Shown here in pieces: positions 52,368 to 62,209 of a stretch of 64,000 nucleotides of DNA. The notes beneath the pieces were generated by a model. It made no database searches, was not told the DNA's origin, and saw nothing but the letters and a program-made list of their open reading frames with translations. Origin of the DNA: Faucicola sp902506225 (lineage in GTDB: Bacteria; Pseudomonadota; Gammaproteobacteria; Pseudomonadales; Moraxellaceae); NCBI GenBank assembly GCA_902506225.1, contig LR733345.1:1-64000 (forward strand), read 5' to 3'. A program made the translations under genes and the position numbers. The first letter of the stretch is position 1. Each line of letters starts with the position of its first letter.

Positions 52368-53600
52368 ATGCCATCAGCCTTAGCCATCCTGCCCGCAATG
52401 AGTCATTTTCACCAGTTACGTCAACACACCCAGTCCAACCCCAACTATCCCAACCAAATTCGCCAGTGGCGCGTGATTGTCATGGCGATTTCGGCATTTA
52501 TTTTTAATACCACCGAATTTGTGCCGATTGCGCTGCTCTCTGACATTGGTCATAGCTTTGCCATGCCGGTAGAAACGGTGGGGTATATGATCACCATCTA
52601 TGCTTGGATCGTGGCTATTTTGTCGCTCCCTGCCATGCTTGCTACTGCCCGTATCGAACGCCGTAAGCTATTGATAGCATTATTTGTTATCTTTATCGGG
52701 GGGCATACGGTGTCTGTGATGGCGCAAAGTTTTGCCATGCTGTTGGTTGGAAGGGCATTGATTGCGCTAGCGCATGCGGTATTTTGGTCAATTACCGCAA
52801 GCCTTGTGGTGCGTGTGGCGCCCAAAGATCGTCAAACCAAAGCCTTGGGGCTACTGTCGATGGGTAGCGCGCTGGCGACGGTGCTTGGGCTGCCTTTGGG
52901 TCGAATGATTGGGCAGTGGCTCGGGTGGCGGATGACGTTTGGTACGATTGGCGCGGCTGCGCTCTTGGCAATGATTATGGTGTGGTGGATTTTGCCAAAA
53001 CTGCCGAGCAAAGATGTCGGCTCAGCGGCAAGTTTACCCAGTATTTTTAATAATATCCCCTTGCTCACTGTCTATACACTCACTGTGCTATGTGTGACGG
53101 CACACTTTACGGCGTACAGTTATATTGAGCCTTATATGCTGACGATTAGTCAGTTTAGTCAGCAATTTGCCACGGTGATTTTGCTGAGTTTTGGGGTAGC
53201 AGGGTTGCTAGCGAGCTGGCTATTTGGGCACTTTTATGACCGTTTTCCACGGGCTTTTTTGATTAGCGCGATGGCAACGCTGCTGTTTTCGTTATTGGCA
53301 TCGGTCTGGCTGCCCCATGTGCCAATCCTGTGGCTTGTCCTAGCGATGCTGTGGGGCTTGGCAATTACGGCGATTAGCCTTGCTTTGCAGCTACGCGTAT
53401 TGCAGCTTGCGCCGAATGCCACTGATGTAGCAATGTCAATTTTTTCAGGAATTTATAACGTTGGTATCGGCGGCGGCGCGTTCGTCGGTGGACTGGTGAT
53501 TGCAAGCTTAGGACTGGCTATGGTGGGTTATGTGGGGGCAGGTATCGCGCTCATTGCCATGGTTTGCTTAATGGTATATTTGGCGCGCACCCAAAAGTAA
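52368..53600 (+). CDS. Major facilitator transporter, sugar-efflux (SotB/SetA-like) type
   Basis: 410 residues with twelve membrane helices. The first loop has ISAFIFNTTEFVPIALLSDI, matching SotB-like DHA1 members; LARARIERRKLL-type basic loop follows helix 2, and WLGWRMTFGTIGAAALL is the conserved helix 5-6 run. The family exports arabinose or IPTG-like sugars and some drugs. No regulator or partner gene adjoins it, so the substrate is unknown. A ribosome-binding site TAAGGT precedes the ATG at 52368. Confidence 0.85.
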   Translation: MPSALAILPAMSHFHQLRQHTQSNPNYPNQIRQWRVIVMAISAFIFNTTEFVPIALLSDIGHSFAMPVETVGYMITIYAWIVAILSLPAMLATARIERRKLLIALFVIFIGGHTVSVMAQSFAMLLVGRALIALAHAVFWSITASLVVRVAPKDRQTKALGLLSMGSALATVLGLPLGRMIGQWLGWRMTFGTIGAAALLAMIMVWWILPKLPSKDVGSAASLPSIFNNIPLLTVYTLTVLCVTAHFTAYSYIEPYMLTISQFSQQFATVILLSFGVAGLLASWLFGHFYDRFPRAFLISAMATLLFSLLASVWLPHVPILWLVLAMLWGLAITAISLALQLRVLQLAPNATDVAMSIFSGIYNVGIGGGAFVGGLVIASLGLAMVGYVGAGIALIAMVCLMVYLARTQK

Positions 53601-53684
53601 TTAGACCCAGAGCTTACTGGTAATTGGGCTTGCGCTTAGACTTACGACTGGGCTTGCTTGCCGCCAAATTTTTCCACTGACAAG

Positions 53685-56363
53685 TTAACTGACATTCAGC
53701 GTTTCTACCAATGCCTGTTTGAGTTTTTCTAGTCGCTCATCCGATAGCGGCTTGTCTTCATGGTCAGTGATAAAGAACATATCTTCGGCGCGCTCACCCA
53801 ATGTGGTAATGCGGGCAAAATGCACTTCAATATCATGCGCCAAAAACACCTGCCCCACACGCGCAAGCAAGGCTGGCTGGTCAAGGGTTTCCAAAATCAT
53901 CATATGCTGATTGGATTGCGGATTAAAACTAAAAGACACTTTGGTGGGTACGTGAAAATGCTTGAGCTGTCTAGGCATGCGTCGCTGCGCCACCTCAGGC
54001 AGCGTTGGACTAATAAAGGCTTGTTTTAGACGCTCAACGAGCTCAGTTTGGCGCTCGGTATCGGTGAGTAGCGTGCCATGTCTGTCAAGCAGTACGTAAG
54101 AATCTAGGGCAAAATCTCGCGAGGCGGTGATGACGCGCGCATCGAGTACGTCCAAATCCATTTGGTCAAACACGGTCATGGTCACCGCAAATAAATTGGA
54201 TTGGTCATGGGTGTAGATAAACACTTGCACGGCATCGAGTGCCAACTCGCGATGTTCACGCAAAATAATCAGCGGCTCAGGTTGCTCGCTCTCTGTGCGT
54301 TGTTTTTGTACCTCATCATGTGCCATGATGGCTTTGGAATGCCAAACAATATCGCTTGGGACTTCACGCAAAAAATACTCTTCCCCTAGCCCATCCCACA
54401 GGCTTTCAATGTCAGCCAAGCCATTATCACCTGCTAGCAAATCACGGGCGCTTTGCTTGTTGCTTGCAATCATGTCTTGGCGGTTCATCGGCGCATCAAT
54501 ATCAGCCCGCAGGATACGGCGGGTTTGGGTATATAGTTGACGCATCAAGGTTGCGCGCCAACTGTTCCAAAGCTGTGGGTTGGTGGCATTCATATCGGCA
54601 ACGGTGAGCACATACAAATAATTCAAATAAGTCACATTCCCGACTTTATCGGCAAATTCTGCAACAACTTCGGGGTCAGAGATGTCTTTTTTCTGCGCGG
54701 TCATCGACATCAATAAATGCTGAGACACCAACCAGCCGACAAGCTCGGCATCGGCTTGGCTCAAGCCATGTGACAAGCAAAACTTGATGGCATCTTGCTC
54801 GCCAAGTTCACTGTGGTCACCGCCCCGACCTTTGGCAATATCATGGAAAATCGCTGCCAACACCAGCATCTCTTTACGGTCAATACGGCGGTAGATACCA
54901 CTGACAAGCGGATAGGTATCAACATAATTGTCATCGGTAAAGCGGTGCAACATACGTATCAACATCAAAATATGGGCATCCACCGTATAACGGTGGAATA
55001 AGTCATATTGCATCAACCCAGTAATTTGCCCAAAAGCAGGCAAATAGCTACCTAGCACGCCATAACGTTTCATGACTCGCAGTCGCCAAAATAGCAGATT
55101 TTGCTCTTTGATATTGTCCATAAACAGGGCTTTATTGACGGGATCATTGCGAAAATGCTCATCAATGCCGCGAGCGGCGATTTTCAAAATCCGTAGCGTG
55201 CGGGTACGAATATGGCGAATATTTTGCTGACCCATCAACAAAAACATTTCTAAAATCGCGGTCGGATGTTGGGCAAACACCCGCGTATGCGTCACCGCAA
55301 TGCGATCACCCACCAGTTTGAAACGCTCATTAATCACCTTATGCACCGGGCGCTGTTCATCGGGGAGACGCGCCTCAATCAACGTTTCATAATAATGCTG
55401 GGTGAGCATTTCAGACAATGTTGAGTTTGACATGGCATAACGGTAATAATCGCGCATAAAATGCTCGACTGCGGCATTGGGATGCGAATTGTCACGGTAA
55501 CCGATGCGCTCAGCAATCAGGCGCTGATAGTCAAATAAAACACGGTTTTCATTGCGTTTGGCAATTTTGTGCAGATGATGGCGAATCAACCACAAAAAAT
55601 CTTCCGCTTCTTGCAGCTCATCAAATTCTTTTTCGGTAATAAACTCTTGCTGCACCAGTCCAAACAAGTTTGTCACACGAAAATAGCGCTTACTAATCCA
55701 ACCGACAGTATGAATATCTCGCAAGCCCCCTGGCGCGTTTTTCAGGTCGGGCTCTAGATTATACTCCGTCGAATTATATTTAAGATAGCGCTCTTTGGCT
55801 TCTGCCATTTTGGCCTCATAAAACTTGGTTTGTGACCAGTTTTTATTAAGTAGCTGCATCGGTAACCCAGCTTGGGCAACGTTGCCTGCCAAAATTCGTG
55901 CTTCTAACAGACTTGTTGCGACCGTGATATCATCGTGACAAGCCTCATCGCACTCTTCAACAGAGCGCACCACCAAAGCCGGATCAATCCCAATATCCCA
56001 GAGCCTCGCGACGAACGGCGAAATTTTTTGATTCAATGGCTCATCAATCGGGTTTGGACTTAACAGCAATAAATCCACATCCGAAAACGGGTGCAACTCC
56101 CCACGCCCATACCCCCCTGTGGCAAACAGCGTCAAATCGGTTTGATCGAGTTCATACAACTCAAATAAGGCTTCCATCATGCTATCAATCGCACAGCAGC
56201 GCCCCATGACGACTTGGCGAATCGGTGTGCCAGATGCCAGCGCCTTATCCAAGTCCGCTTCCACTGAGGCTAACCAAGCGGGTATGCCAAGATTGGCTTC
56301 GCCTTGCAAGCTAAGCGCAGGCAGTGGGGTAAAATACGGTAGTATCGGTGGGCAAGTAAACAT
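53685..56363 (-). CDS. glnD: Bifunctional uridylyltransferase/uridylyl-removing enzyme GlnD
   Basis: 892 residues. N-terminal nucleotidyltransferase with GGYGRGELHPFSDVDLLLL, a helical linker (LKNAPGGLRDIHTVGWISK), an HD domain with HDIAKGRGGDHSELGEQDA, and two C-terminal ACT domains (VQVFIYTHDQSNLFAVTM and MMILETLDQPALLARVG). It senses glutamine through the ACT domains and uridylylates or de-uridylylates PII, the central nitrogen switch. Single gene, convergent with the MFS transporter gene. Confidence 0.95.
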   Translation of the reverse strand: MFTCPPILPYFTPLPALSLQGEANLGIPAWLASVEADLDKALASGTPIRQVVMGRCCAIDSMMEALFELYELDQTDLTLFATGGYGRGELHPFSDVDLLLLSPNPIDEPLNQKISPFVARLWDIGIDPALVVRSVEECDEACHDDITVATSLLEARILAGNVAQAGLPMQLLNKNWSQTKFYEAKMAEAKERYLKYNSTEYNLEPDLKNAPGGLRDIHTVGWISKRYFRVTNLFGLVQQEFITEKEFDELQEAEDFLWLIRHHLHKIAKRNENRVLFDYQRLIAERIGYRDNSHPNAAVEHFMRDYYRYAMSNSTLSEMLTQHYYETLIEARLPDEQRPVHKVINERFKLVGDRIAVTHTRVFAQHPTAILEMFLLMGQQNIRHIRTRTLRILKIAARGIDEHFRNDPVNKALFMDNIKEQNLLFWRLRVMKRYGVLGSYLPAFGQITGLMQYDLFHRYTVDAHILMLIRMLHRFTDDNYVDTYPLVSGIYRRIDRKEMLVLAAIFHDIAKGRGGDHSELGEQDAIKFCLSHGLSQADAELVGWLVSQHLLMSMTAQKKDISDPEVVAEFADKVGNVTYLNYLYVLTVADMNATNPQLWNSWRATLMRQLYTQTRRILRADIDAPMNRQDMIASNKQSARDLLAGDNGLADIESLWDGLGEEYFLREVPSDIVWHSKAIMAHDEVQKQRTESEQPEPLIILREHRELALDAVQVFIYTHDQSNLFAVTMTVFDQMDLDVLDARVITASRDFALDSYVLLDRHGTLLTDTERQTELVERLKQAFISPTLPEVAQRRMPRQLKHFHVPTKVSFSFNPQSNQHMMILETLDQPALLARVGQVFLAHDIEVHFARITTLGERAEDMFFITDHEDKPLSDERLEKLKQALVETLNVS

Positions 56364-56519
56364 AGCAAATCCTAATCGACGCCATTGTTATCAGAGTTAG
56401 CAGAGCAATTTTCAGTATTACAAATTTGATGCAAAAAAGCTAGCCACCGCTTGTAGCGAAAACTTGGGCTTACGCTTAGCTTAATAGAAACTTGGGCTTA
56501 AAAGCTTAGGATAAGAAAA

Positions 56520-57878
56520 TTATTGATTGTCAAAAGACGGTGGCGCTGGCTCGTCATCAAGCAGGGTGTTGTTATGAGTGATATAGGGGCATTTGTCTTT
56601 GCGAAAGGCATGGGTCAGATGTTGTGCCACAAAATTGACAGTTTCTACGGGCTGTTCGCTAGCCGTTTCTCGCAATAGTTTAGAGGGTGCATGGGTTAAT
56701 GTTTGGGTGAGTTTACGGGTCAGTTCGGTTAATACCGCTTCGGCTGCATGACCATCGGCAAGCTGCTGTAAGGATTGGCTTAAAATCATATCCGCATGGT
56801 GTTTGGCTTGCTCACGGTACTGCTGAATATCCTGACCCACTTGGCGCACCAAGTATTTGCGCTCAATCGCCACCACGATTTGGCTCACCAATAATTCTGC
56901 TTCTACGGCAGCTTGGCGACGCTGTTCAAGGTTGCCTGCAATCACATGTTGTAAGTCATCAATTGAGTATAAGTACACGTCATCTAGCTCACTGACGGTA
57001 GGGTCAATATCGCGAGGGACTGCCAAATCAATCATTAACATGGGCTGATGACGGCGCTGTTTTAACGCCTGTTTCACCATGGTTTTATCAATCAAGGTAT
57101 ATAAGCTACCGCTACAGCTAGTCACAATATCCGCTTGCGGTAACACATTGGCTAATTGATCAAGCGGGGTAATCTCAATGTGCGGCACAATCGTTTCAAG
57201 CTCAGAGGCAAGCAGCGCGGCACGCTTAAGGCTACGATTACAGATGATGACTTTGCCGACACCTAAACCTGCGATATTGGTCGCAACCAGCCGATTCATC
57301 TCACCTGCCGCGACCACCAGCAAAGTGTTGTTGCTAGGTTTTTGAAAAATTTGGGTGACTAATTTGGCGGCGGCAAAGCCTAACGATACCGCTTGTGAGC
57401 CTACCCGCGTTTCGTTACGCACTTGTTTGGCGGCAGCAAATACCTGCTGAATCACCCAGCTAAGCTTACTCGAGATAGCTTCCTTGGCACGGGATTGGCG
57501 CACCGCCTGTTTGATTTGTCCCAAAATCTGCGGCTCGCCCAAAATCATCGAGTCTAGCCCAGACGCTACCCGCACCCAATGTAGCAGTGCGTGGTTATTT
57601 TGATATTGATACAGGTGTGGCGCGATTTTTTGCATGGGCGTATTTTTAAAAGCCGCTAGCCATTCAATCACTTGTGACATCGTGCTAGTGAGGGTGTTTC
57701 CTTCGGGGGCTAGGGCGTAGATTTCAGTGCGGTTGCAGGTCGATAAAATCACCGCGCCTTGGGTGATCGCTTTGAGCGAATCTAAGGCAATCGGCAAATC
57801 TTCAGCAGCAAATGCCAATTGCTCACGCATGGCAACTGGCGCTGTTTTATGATTTAACCCAATAACCAGAAGCTGCAT
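56520..57878 (-). CDS. hemA: Glutamyl-tRNA reductase
   Basis: 452 residues. MQLLVIGLNHKTAPVAMREQLAF, the catalytic cysteine in ILSTCNRTEIYAL, LGEPQILGQIKQAVR, the hinge QVFAAAKQVRNETRVG and an NADPH-binding region VVAAGEMNRLVA. It reduces glutamyl-tRNA to glutamate-1-semialdehyde, the first committed step of haem synthesis. Divergent from the TPR gene, as in other Moraxellaceae; the C-terminal tail (DDEPAPPSFDNQ) is variable. Confidence 0.95.
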   Translation of the reverse strand: MQLLVIGLNHKTAPVAMREQLAFAAEDLPIALDSLKAITQGAVILSTCNRTEIYALAPEGNTLTSTMSQVIEWLAAFKNTPMQKIAPHLYQYQNNHALLHWVRVASGLDSMILGEPQILGQIKQAVRQSRAKEAISSKLSWVIQQVFAAAKQVRNETRVGSQAVSLGFAAAKLVTQIFQKPSNNTLLVVAAGEMNRLVATNIAGLGVGKVIICNRSLKRAALLASELETIVPHIEITPLDQLANVLPQADIVTSCSGSLYTLIDKTMVKQALKQRRHQPMLMIDLAVPRDIDPTVSELDDVYLYSIDDLQHVIAGNLEQRRQAAVEAELLVSQIVVAIERKYLVRQVGQDIQQYREQAKHHADMILSQSLQQLADGHAAEAVLTELTRKLTQTLTHAPSKLLRETASEQPVETVNFVAQHLTHAFRKDKCPYITHNNTLLDDEPAPPSFDNQ

Positions 57879-58436
57879 ATAACGTAATGACCTTAAAAAT
57901 GACCGCGTTTATCAAAGCTGATTTTTGTGAACCCAAGTTTGCTAGCTAAGTGTGCTAGCTAAGCGACATCCAGCCCATATCAGCCTATCGACATTTGTCA
58001 TGCTTGATAACACAGGGGGAAAAGTGGCAATATAAAGAAACCTAAAGCAACTTAATAATAACCACTTAATAAAAGTAAAGTAGAAAAGTGGATTATTATA
58101 CCATTGCTAATAACAAATGAAAAACATCCTGCTTTTTTGATTCAGGAAAATTCTTTAGCCACGCTTTGAAGCATTACAATTTGAAGCATTACCATATCTA
58201 GCATGCCTAGCATTTTGAACGGTCATTCGAGCTATCATGGTATTTTTTTACTTAACTCTGCCACATCTGCTCGTTTGGTTGCTATTTACCCATACGATTT
58301 AACCATAATTCTACATAGTTCGACCAGTTGACCCCGTATAATTAAATTTTATCATGAACATTTTGTTACATCTTACTTGTTACTGACTGTAATACTGACT
58401 GTAATTTTTAGGTACGTTACTGTCCAAGCGGGCTAA
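57879..58436. promoter_or_regulatory. Divergent promoter region of hemA and the TPR gene
   Basis: 558-base spacer. A consensus -10 TATAAT at 58337-58342 (plus strand) precedes the TPR gene by about 95 bases but has no good -35. The motif TTTGAAGCATTAC (with slight variation) occurs twice near 58165-58190. No tRNA, RNA structure or coding sequence was recognised in the rest of the AT-rich spacer. Confidence 0.4.
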
Positions 58437-60320
58437 ATGCTAAAGTTGTTTCCAGCGGTTATTTCATCGGCTTGTTGCGCTGTGCGTGGTTGTCCCCTCA
58501 ATCCACGCTTTTTTGCGTCGAAATATGTCAAGCCTTATTGTTTAGCGATTTATTTACCGATACAGGTATCAACACCGCAGCAACTTTTTGTCAATCTAAA
58601 GCCCAATCTGAAATCTAACCTAAAACCGCTTGATGTATTTAAACCCTTTACCGTTTTAGGCAAAAATGTAGTCGCGACTACGCTCACGTTGGCAAGTTTA
58701 TTGTTTAGCCCAGCGGTTTTTAGTGCCGGGGCAAATTTTGCAACCGCTAGTCAGTCTGTTAATCAGTCTCTTAGCCAACCAAGCCTGTATGCGATTTTGA
58801 TGGCAGAGTTTGCCGCAGATCGCGGTCGTATCGATCAGGCGTTAGCGACCTATAAGCAGCAGTCTTTTTTGGCGGATGCGGCCCCCGTCTTTGAACGCGC
58901 ACTGGGTTTATCTTTACAAAATGAACCGCCACAGTTGTCGCTCGCTTTTGCCAATGCGTGGCAGCAGCAAAACCCTGACCATGTGCCTGCGATTTTTTAT
59001 GTAACCCATTTGGCACTCAAAGCGCACGAGTATGAATTAGCCGGTGAAAAGCTCAATCAAATTTTGCAGTACGATCCTGACGCTGATTTAAGTCAGATTT
59101 TGATTGGGATTTATCCCACCGAAACCCAAGACCAAGCTGAATTGCTTGCTACACTCAATCGATTAGACATCAAAAACAACCCTTCACTACTGGTGATGAA
59201 AGCAGGTCTGCTGCTACAGTTTCAACAGCCTAAAGCCGCGTTAGTGGCGATTAATCGGGCACTTAAAACCAACCCAAAAAGCCCGGCTTTTTTGACGTTA
59301 AAAGCAGATATCCTGCAAGCGTTATCGCCCAGTAATCAAGTGATTGCGTTTATTGCGCAGGCGCGTAAAACCGTCCCTGACAATAAAGCGCTATTTGTGT
59401 ATCAAATTCGCTATATGCTAAAGCAAGGCAAAAGCGCGCAAGTATGGCAACAGCTCAATGCCCGTGCTAATCAGCAGTTTTTAGCAGATGAAGAAATCAA
59501 ACTGCTGGCCGCTTTGGTGGGTATTGATTTAAAAAAATACGCCGCAGCAGATCGCTTGCTCAAAGCATTGATTGCCAGTCCCAACTTTAAGGACCAAGCC
59601 AATTATTATTTGGCTGTCAGTGCCGAACGCCAGAACCTACTCAATGATGCGATTGGCTACTATGGCAAAGTGATGCAACCTGACTTGGTGCTCAAAGCCA
59701 GACAGCAACAGATTGATTTGTTAATCTCGCAAAGTCGTTTTGAAGAAGCGATTGCCAGTAGCATCAAATTACGGGAGCAATTTGACAGTTTTGCACCGCA
59801 AAGCTACATCATGCAAGCCAATATTTTGCAAAAAAATAACCAAACTGCACAAGCGTTAGCCTTGCTTAATAGCGCACAAACCAATTTACCCAATAATACC
59901 GATATCTTATTTGCCAAGGTATTGTTACTGCCCGAGGATGATTACACCAGTAAACTGCGATTGTTAAAAGAGTTGATTCGCCTTGCACCGGCAAACGTGG
60001 ATTATCAACTCGAATATGCGCAAACCTTGGTCAATTTAAAACAAAATAATGAAGAAGTGACCGCCCTACTGACGGCATTAATCAATGATAAAGAAGTCGG
60101 TTTAAAGGCGCGCCAAATACTGTCGCAACAAGCGCTGCATCAGTCTGATAACGCTACCGTCATTAGTCTGTTATCAGATAATTTTGATATCGTACCCGAT
60201 GTGATTAGCGGCCTGCTGCTGCAACAAGCCTACTTAAATTTGGGCAACCAAAAAGAAGCGGAGCGCATCAACCAAATCTTGGTCAATGAGCTCGGTTATC
60301 AACCCGAAAATCTGCAATAG
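58437..60320 (+). CDS. Tetratricopeptide-repeat protein, exported
   Basis: 627 residues. A hydrophobic signal-type stretch lies at about 80-98 (VVATTLTLASLLFSPAVFSAGA), so the first ~80 residues may be untranslated and the true start may be internal, although no good ATG precedes it in frame. The mature part consists of TPR-like helix pairs from about residue 115 to the end (for example AELLATLNRLDIKNNPSLLVMKAG and ILQALSPSNQVIAFIAQARKT). It lies upstream of lolB and divergent from hemA, the usual place for this family in Moraxellaceae. Probably periplasmic or outer-membrane-associated, acting as a scaffold for envelope assembly; exact role unknown. Confidence 0.8.
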   Translation: MLKLFPAVISSACCAVRGCPLNPRFFASKYVKPYCLAIYLPIQVSTPQQLFVNLKPNLKSNLKPLDVFKPFTVLGKNVVATTLTLASLLFSPAVFSAGANFATASQSVNQSLSQPSLYAILMAEFAADRGRIDQALATYKQQSFLADAAPVFERALGLSLQNEPPQLSLAFANAWQQQNPDHVPAIFYVTHLALKAHEYELAGEKLNQILQYDPDADLSQILIGIYPTETQDQAELLATLNRLDIKNNPSLLVMKAGLLLQFQQPKAALVAINRALKTNPKSPAFLTLKADILQALSPSNQVIAFIAQARKTVPDNKALFVYQIRYMLKQGKSAQVWQQLNARANQQFLADEEIKLLAALVGIDLKKYAAADRLLKALIASPNFKDQANYYLAVSAERQNLLNDAIGYYGKVMQPDLVLKARQQQIDLLISQSRFEEAIASSIKLREQFDSFAPQSYIMQANILQKNNQTAQALALLNSAQTNLPNNTDILFAKVLLLPEDDYTSKLRLLKELIRLAPANVDYQLEYAQTLVNLKQNNEEVTALLTALINDKEVGLKARQILSQQALHQSDNATVISLLSDNFDIVPDVISGLLLQQAYLNLGNQKEAERINQILVNELGYQPENLQ

Positions 60321-60374
60321 TGCTGCCTAAAATTGTCTCTAAGCATGACGACTAGCGAACAATGACGGTTGTAA

Positions 60375-60429
60375 GGCAGATAAGCGGCAAGTAAATGACA
60401 GATAAATGGCAGATAAACAACAGATAAAT
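60375..60429. repeat. Five 11-bp tandem repeats upstream of lolB
   Basis: GGCAGATAAGC, GGCAAGTAAAT, GACAGATAAAT, GGCAGATAAAC and AACAGATAAAT are consecutive (consensus RRCAGATAAAY). They lie in the 270-base spacer between the TPR gene and lolB. Confidence 0.75.
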
Positions 60430-60590
60430 AACAACCGCTTTTTCACCAATTTGAGCAGTTAAGCAAAACAGGCTTAACAATGGCTATTTATAGTTTACCC
60501 ATCAGTTTTTTAAACCTTCATGCTTGAGCACAACCAGTTAATATTTGATGAAAACTTGATTAACAAATTTGATTAACATTTGAGGATATT

Positions 60591-61271
60591 ATGCATTTAT
60601 TACCAGCGGTCACTAGCAAAATCACCGGATTAAGTATTGCCTGTTTGGGCATCAGTAGTATACTGCTAACAGGCTGTCAGTCAGTACAGGCAACAACTAA
60701 GCCCATCACAGCCAAGCCTGTCGCCACAGGGATGACAACCCCTGTGGTCAATACCCAAACAGCCACAGCGCCATCGACCACCACGACTGAGCAAGTGGCT
60801 CCAAGTACGCTACCAAGCGCGCAATTTACCATCAATGGTAAAATTGGCATGACCACGCCGCAGCAGGCAGGCAGTGCGTTTTATATTTGGACACAGCAAG
60901 GTCAAAACTTTGCCATTGAGATTGCAGGTGCGATGAATGCGGGTCAAACCAAAATCAGCTACAATGGTCAATCTGCGACGTTAACCAACGAAAAAGGCAC
61001 CATCAATGCCGCTACCCCTGAAGAATTGCTATTACGTGCAACCGGTTGGCAAGCGCCCATCTCACAGCTGCCTTACTGGATTCAAGGGCAGCCAGCACCC
61101 AGTGATGCCAATGGTAAAAAAGATAGCATTAATCGCCTAGTCAGTGCCCAAAATGGCGATTGGACAGCCAGCTTTAGCTATAGCAACAGTAACGATAAAC
61201 TGCCTTCTCGCTTAACTGCCAGTCATCCGGATGGCTATAAAGTGGTAATGACCATCAATCGGTTAAGCTAG
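60591..61271 (+). CDS. lolB: Outer-membrane lipoprotein LolB
   Basis: 226 residues. The signal peptide ends in a lipobox with Cys29 (SILLTGC). A Thr/Pro-rich linker (about 35-80) precedes the LolB beta-barrel: FTINGKIGMTTPQQAGSAFYIWTQQGQNFAIEIAG and LLLRATGWQAPISQLPYWIQGQP, then SRLTASHPDGYKVVMTINRL. It accepts lipoproteins from LolA and inserts them into the outer membrane. The usual next gene in related genomes is ispE; here a terminator and the pap2-eptA pair follow instead. Confidence 0.88.
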   Translation: MHLLPAVTSKITGLSIACLGISSILLTGCQSVQATTKPITAKPVATGMTTPVVNTQTATAPSTTTTEQVAPSTLPSAQFTINGKIGMTTPQQAGSAFYIWTQQGQNFAIEIAGAMNAGQTKISYNGQSATLTNEKGTINAATPEELLLRATGWQAPISQLPYWIQGQPAPSDANGKKDSINRLVSAQNGDWTASFSYSNSNDKLPSRLTASHPDGYKVVMTINRLS

Positions 61272-61283
61272 TTATGACACCCA

Positions 61284-61316
61284 AAAAAAGCGTGAGGTGT
61301 TCCTCAACGCTTTTTT
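61284..61316 (+). terminator. Rho-independent terminator after lolB
   Basis: AAAAGCGTGAGG, loop TGTT, CCTCAACGCTTT with one bulge, then TTT. It also faces the end of pap2 on the other strand. Confidence 0.8.
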
Positions 61317-61343
61317 ATACCTTTATACCATGAACTGTTAGCA

Positions 61344-62105
61344 TTATGAATTTTTTGCGGAGGCAGCTTTGGCGTAGAACCGACACCAAGCCCATGCCAC
61401 TGCCGCGCAAATCCCCCACGCCAGGCTCATAGATACCAGGGTATGACTGAAAAAATGGTCACCTATCAACATTTTATACCCACCCATCAGCCAAGCTATC
61501 ACCGTCACCATCGCTGCGATTTTCCAGCGCTTGTGCCAAAGACTTGGGATAAACGCCCAAGCATACAGGGCAAACCCAGCACTGGCGTGCGCCGCAGGGA
61601 AACATTTTGAGCGGGTTCCGGCTTGGATGTTTTCTAGTATCGTTAGATAGGGATACTCACCGCCAAAAATTTGCAAGTGATTGGGACACACCACATGCGT
61701 TACGCCTTTAAGCGATGCGATAATCAAAGGTACCAACACCATCACGATGAATAGATAGCCCATTTCAGTTAGGGATAGTGGGGTAAAAGGCTTAAACCAT
61801 GTCTGTTGCTTGGCAAGCCAATGACTCGATGCGCGGTGTTGTAATAAGTAGCGTTGTAGCCATGCGATGGCCATATAGATTTCAAACGCAATCAATAGTC
61901 TTTTGGGAATGGTATAAAAAATTAAGTTAGGCAGTAGTGACTGTTTGTCAAGCAGCCAGCCATCTGTGGGGGAATAAAAATACTGGCTGATGGCTACATC
62001 AATGGCACTGTGCTCAAGCGTTAGCGTAAAGATGATGGCCAGCACCAGTCCGAGCACGGTCTGCCTACTGGCAAAATTTTTTAATTTAGCGATCTGTATA
62101 CTCAT
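61344..62105 (-). CDS. pap2: PAP2-family membrane phosphatase
   Basis: 253 residues with five to six membrane helices. The phosphatase motifs are KRLLIAFE-type basic segment, CFPAAHASAGFAL with the active-site His, and GDHFFSHTLVS with the second His. It should remove phosphate from a lipid (phosphatidic acid, undecaprenyl-PP or lipid A) on the periplasmic side. The gene lies 104 bases downstream of eptA; the same pairing of a PAP2 gene with a lipid A phosphoethanolamine transferase is known from mcr cassettes and Moraxella chromosomes. Confidence 0.85.
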   Translation of the reverse strand: MSIQIAKLKNFASRQTVLGLVLAIIFTLTLEHSAIDVAISQYFYSPTDGWLLDKQSLLPNLIFYTIPKRLLIAFEIYMAIAWLQRYLLQHRASSHWLAKQQTWFKPFTPLSLTEMGYLFIVMVLVPLIIASLKGVTHVVCPNHLQIFGGEYPYLTILENIQAGTRSKCFPAAHASAGFALYAWAFIPSLWHKRWKIAAMVTVIAWLMGGYKMLIGDHFFSHTLVSMSLAWGICAAVAWAWCRFYAKAASAKNS

Positions 62106-62209
62106 CTATTTTGAACCATCTATCTTGCCGTCGCTGGAGTTGGACGCACTTGTTATGTCTAACATTACTTAAATGGCTCTAATTACCCAAATAGCTTTAC
62201 TGGATAACT

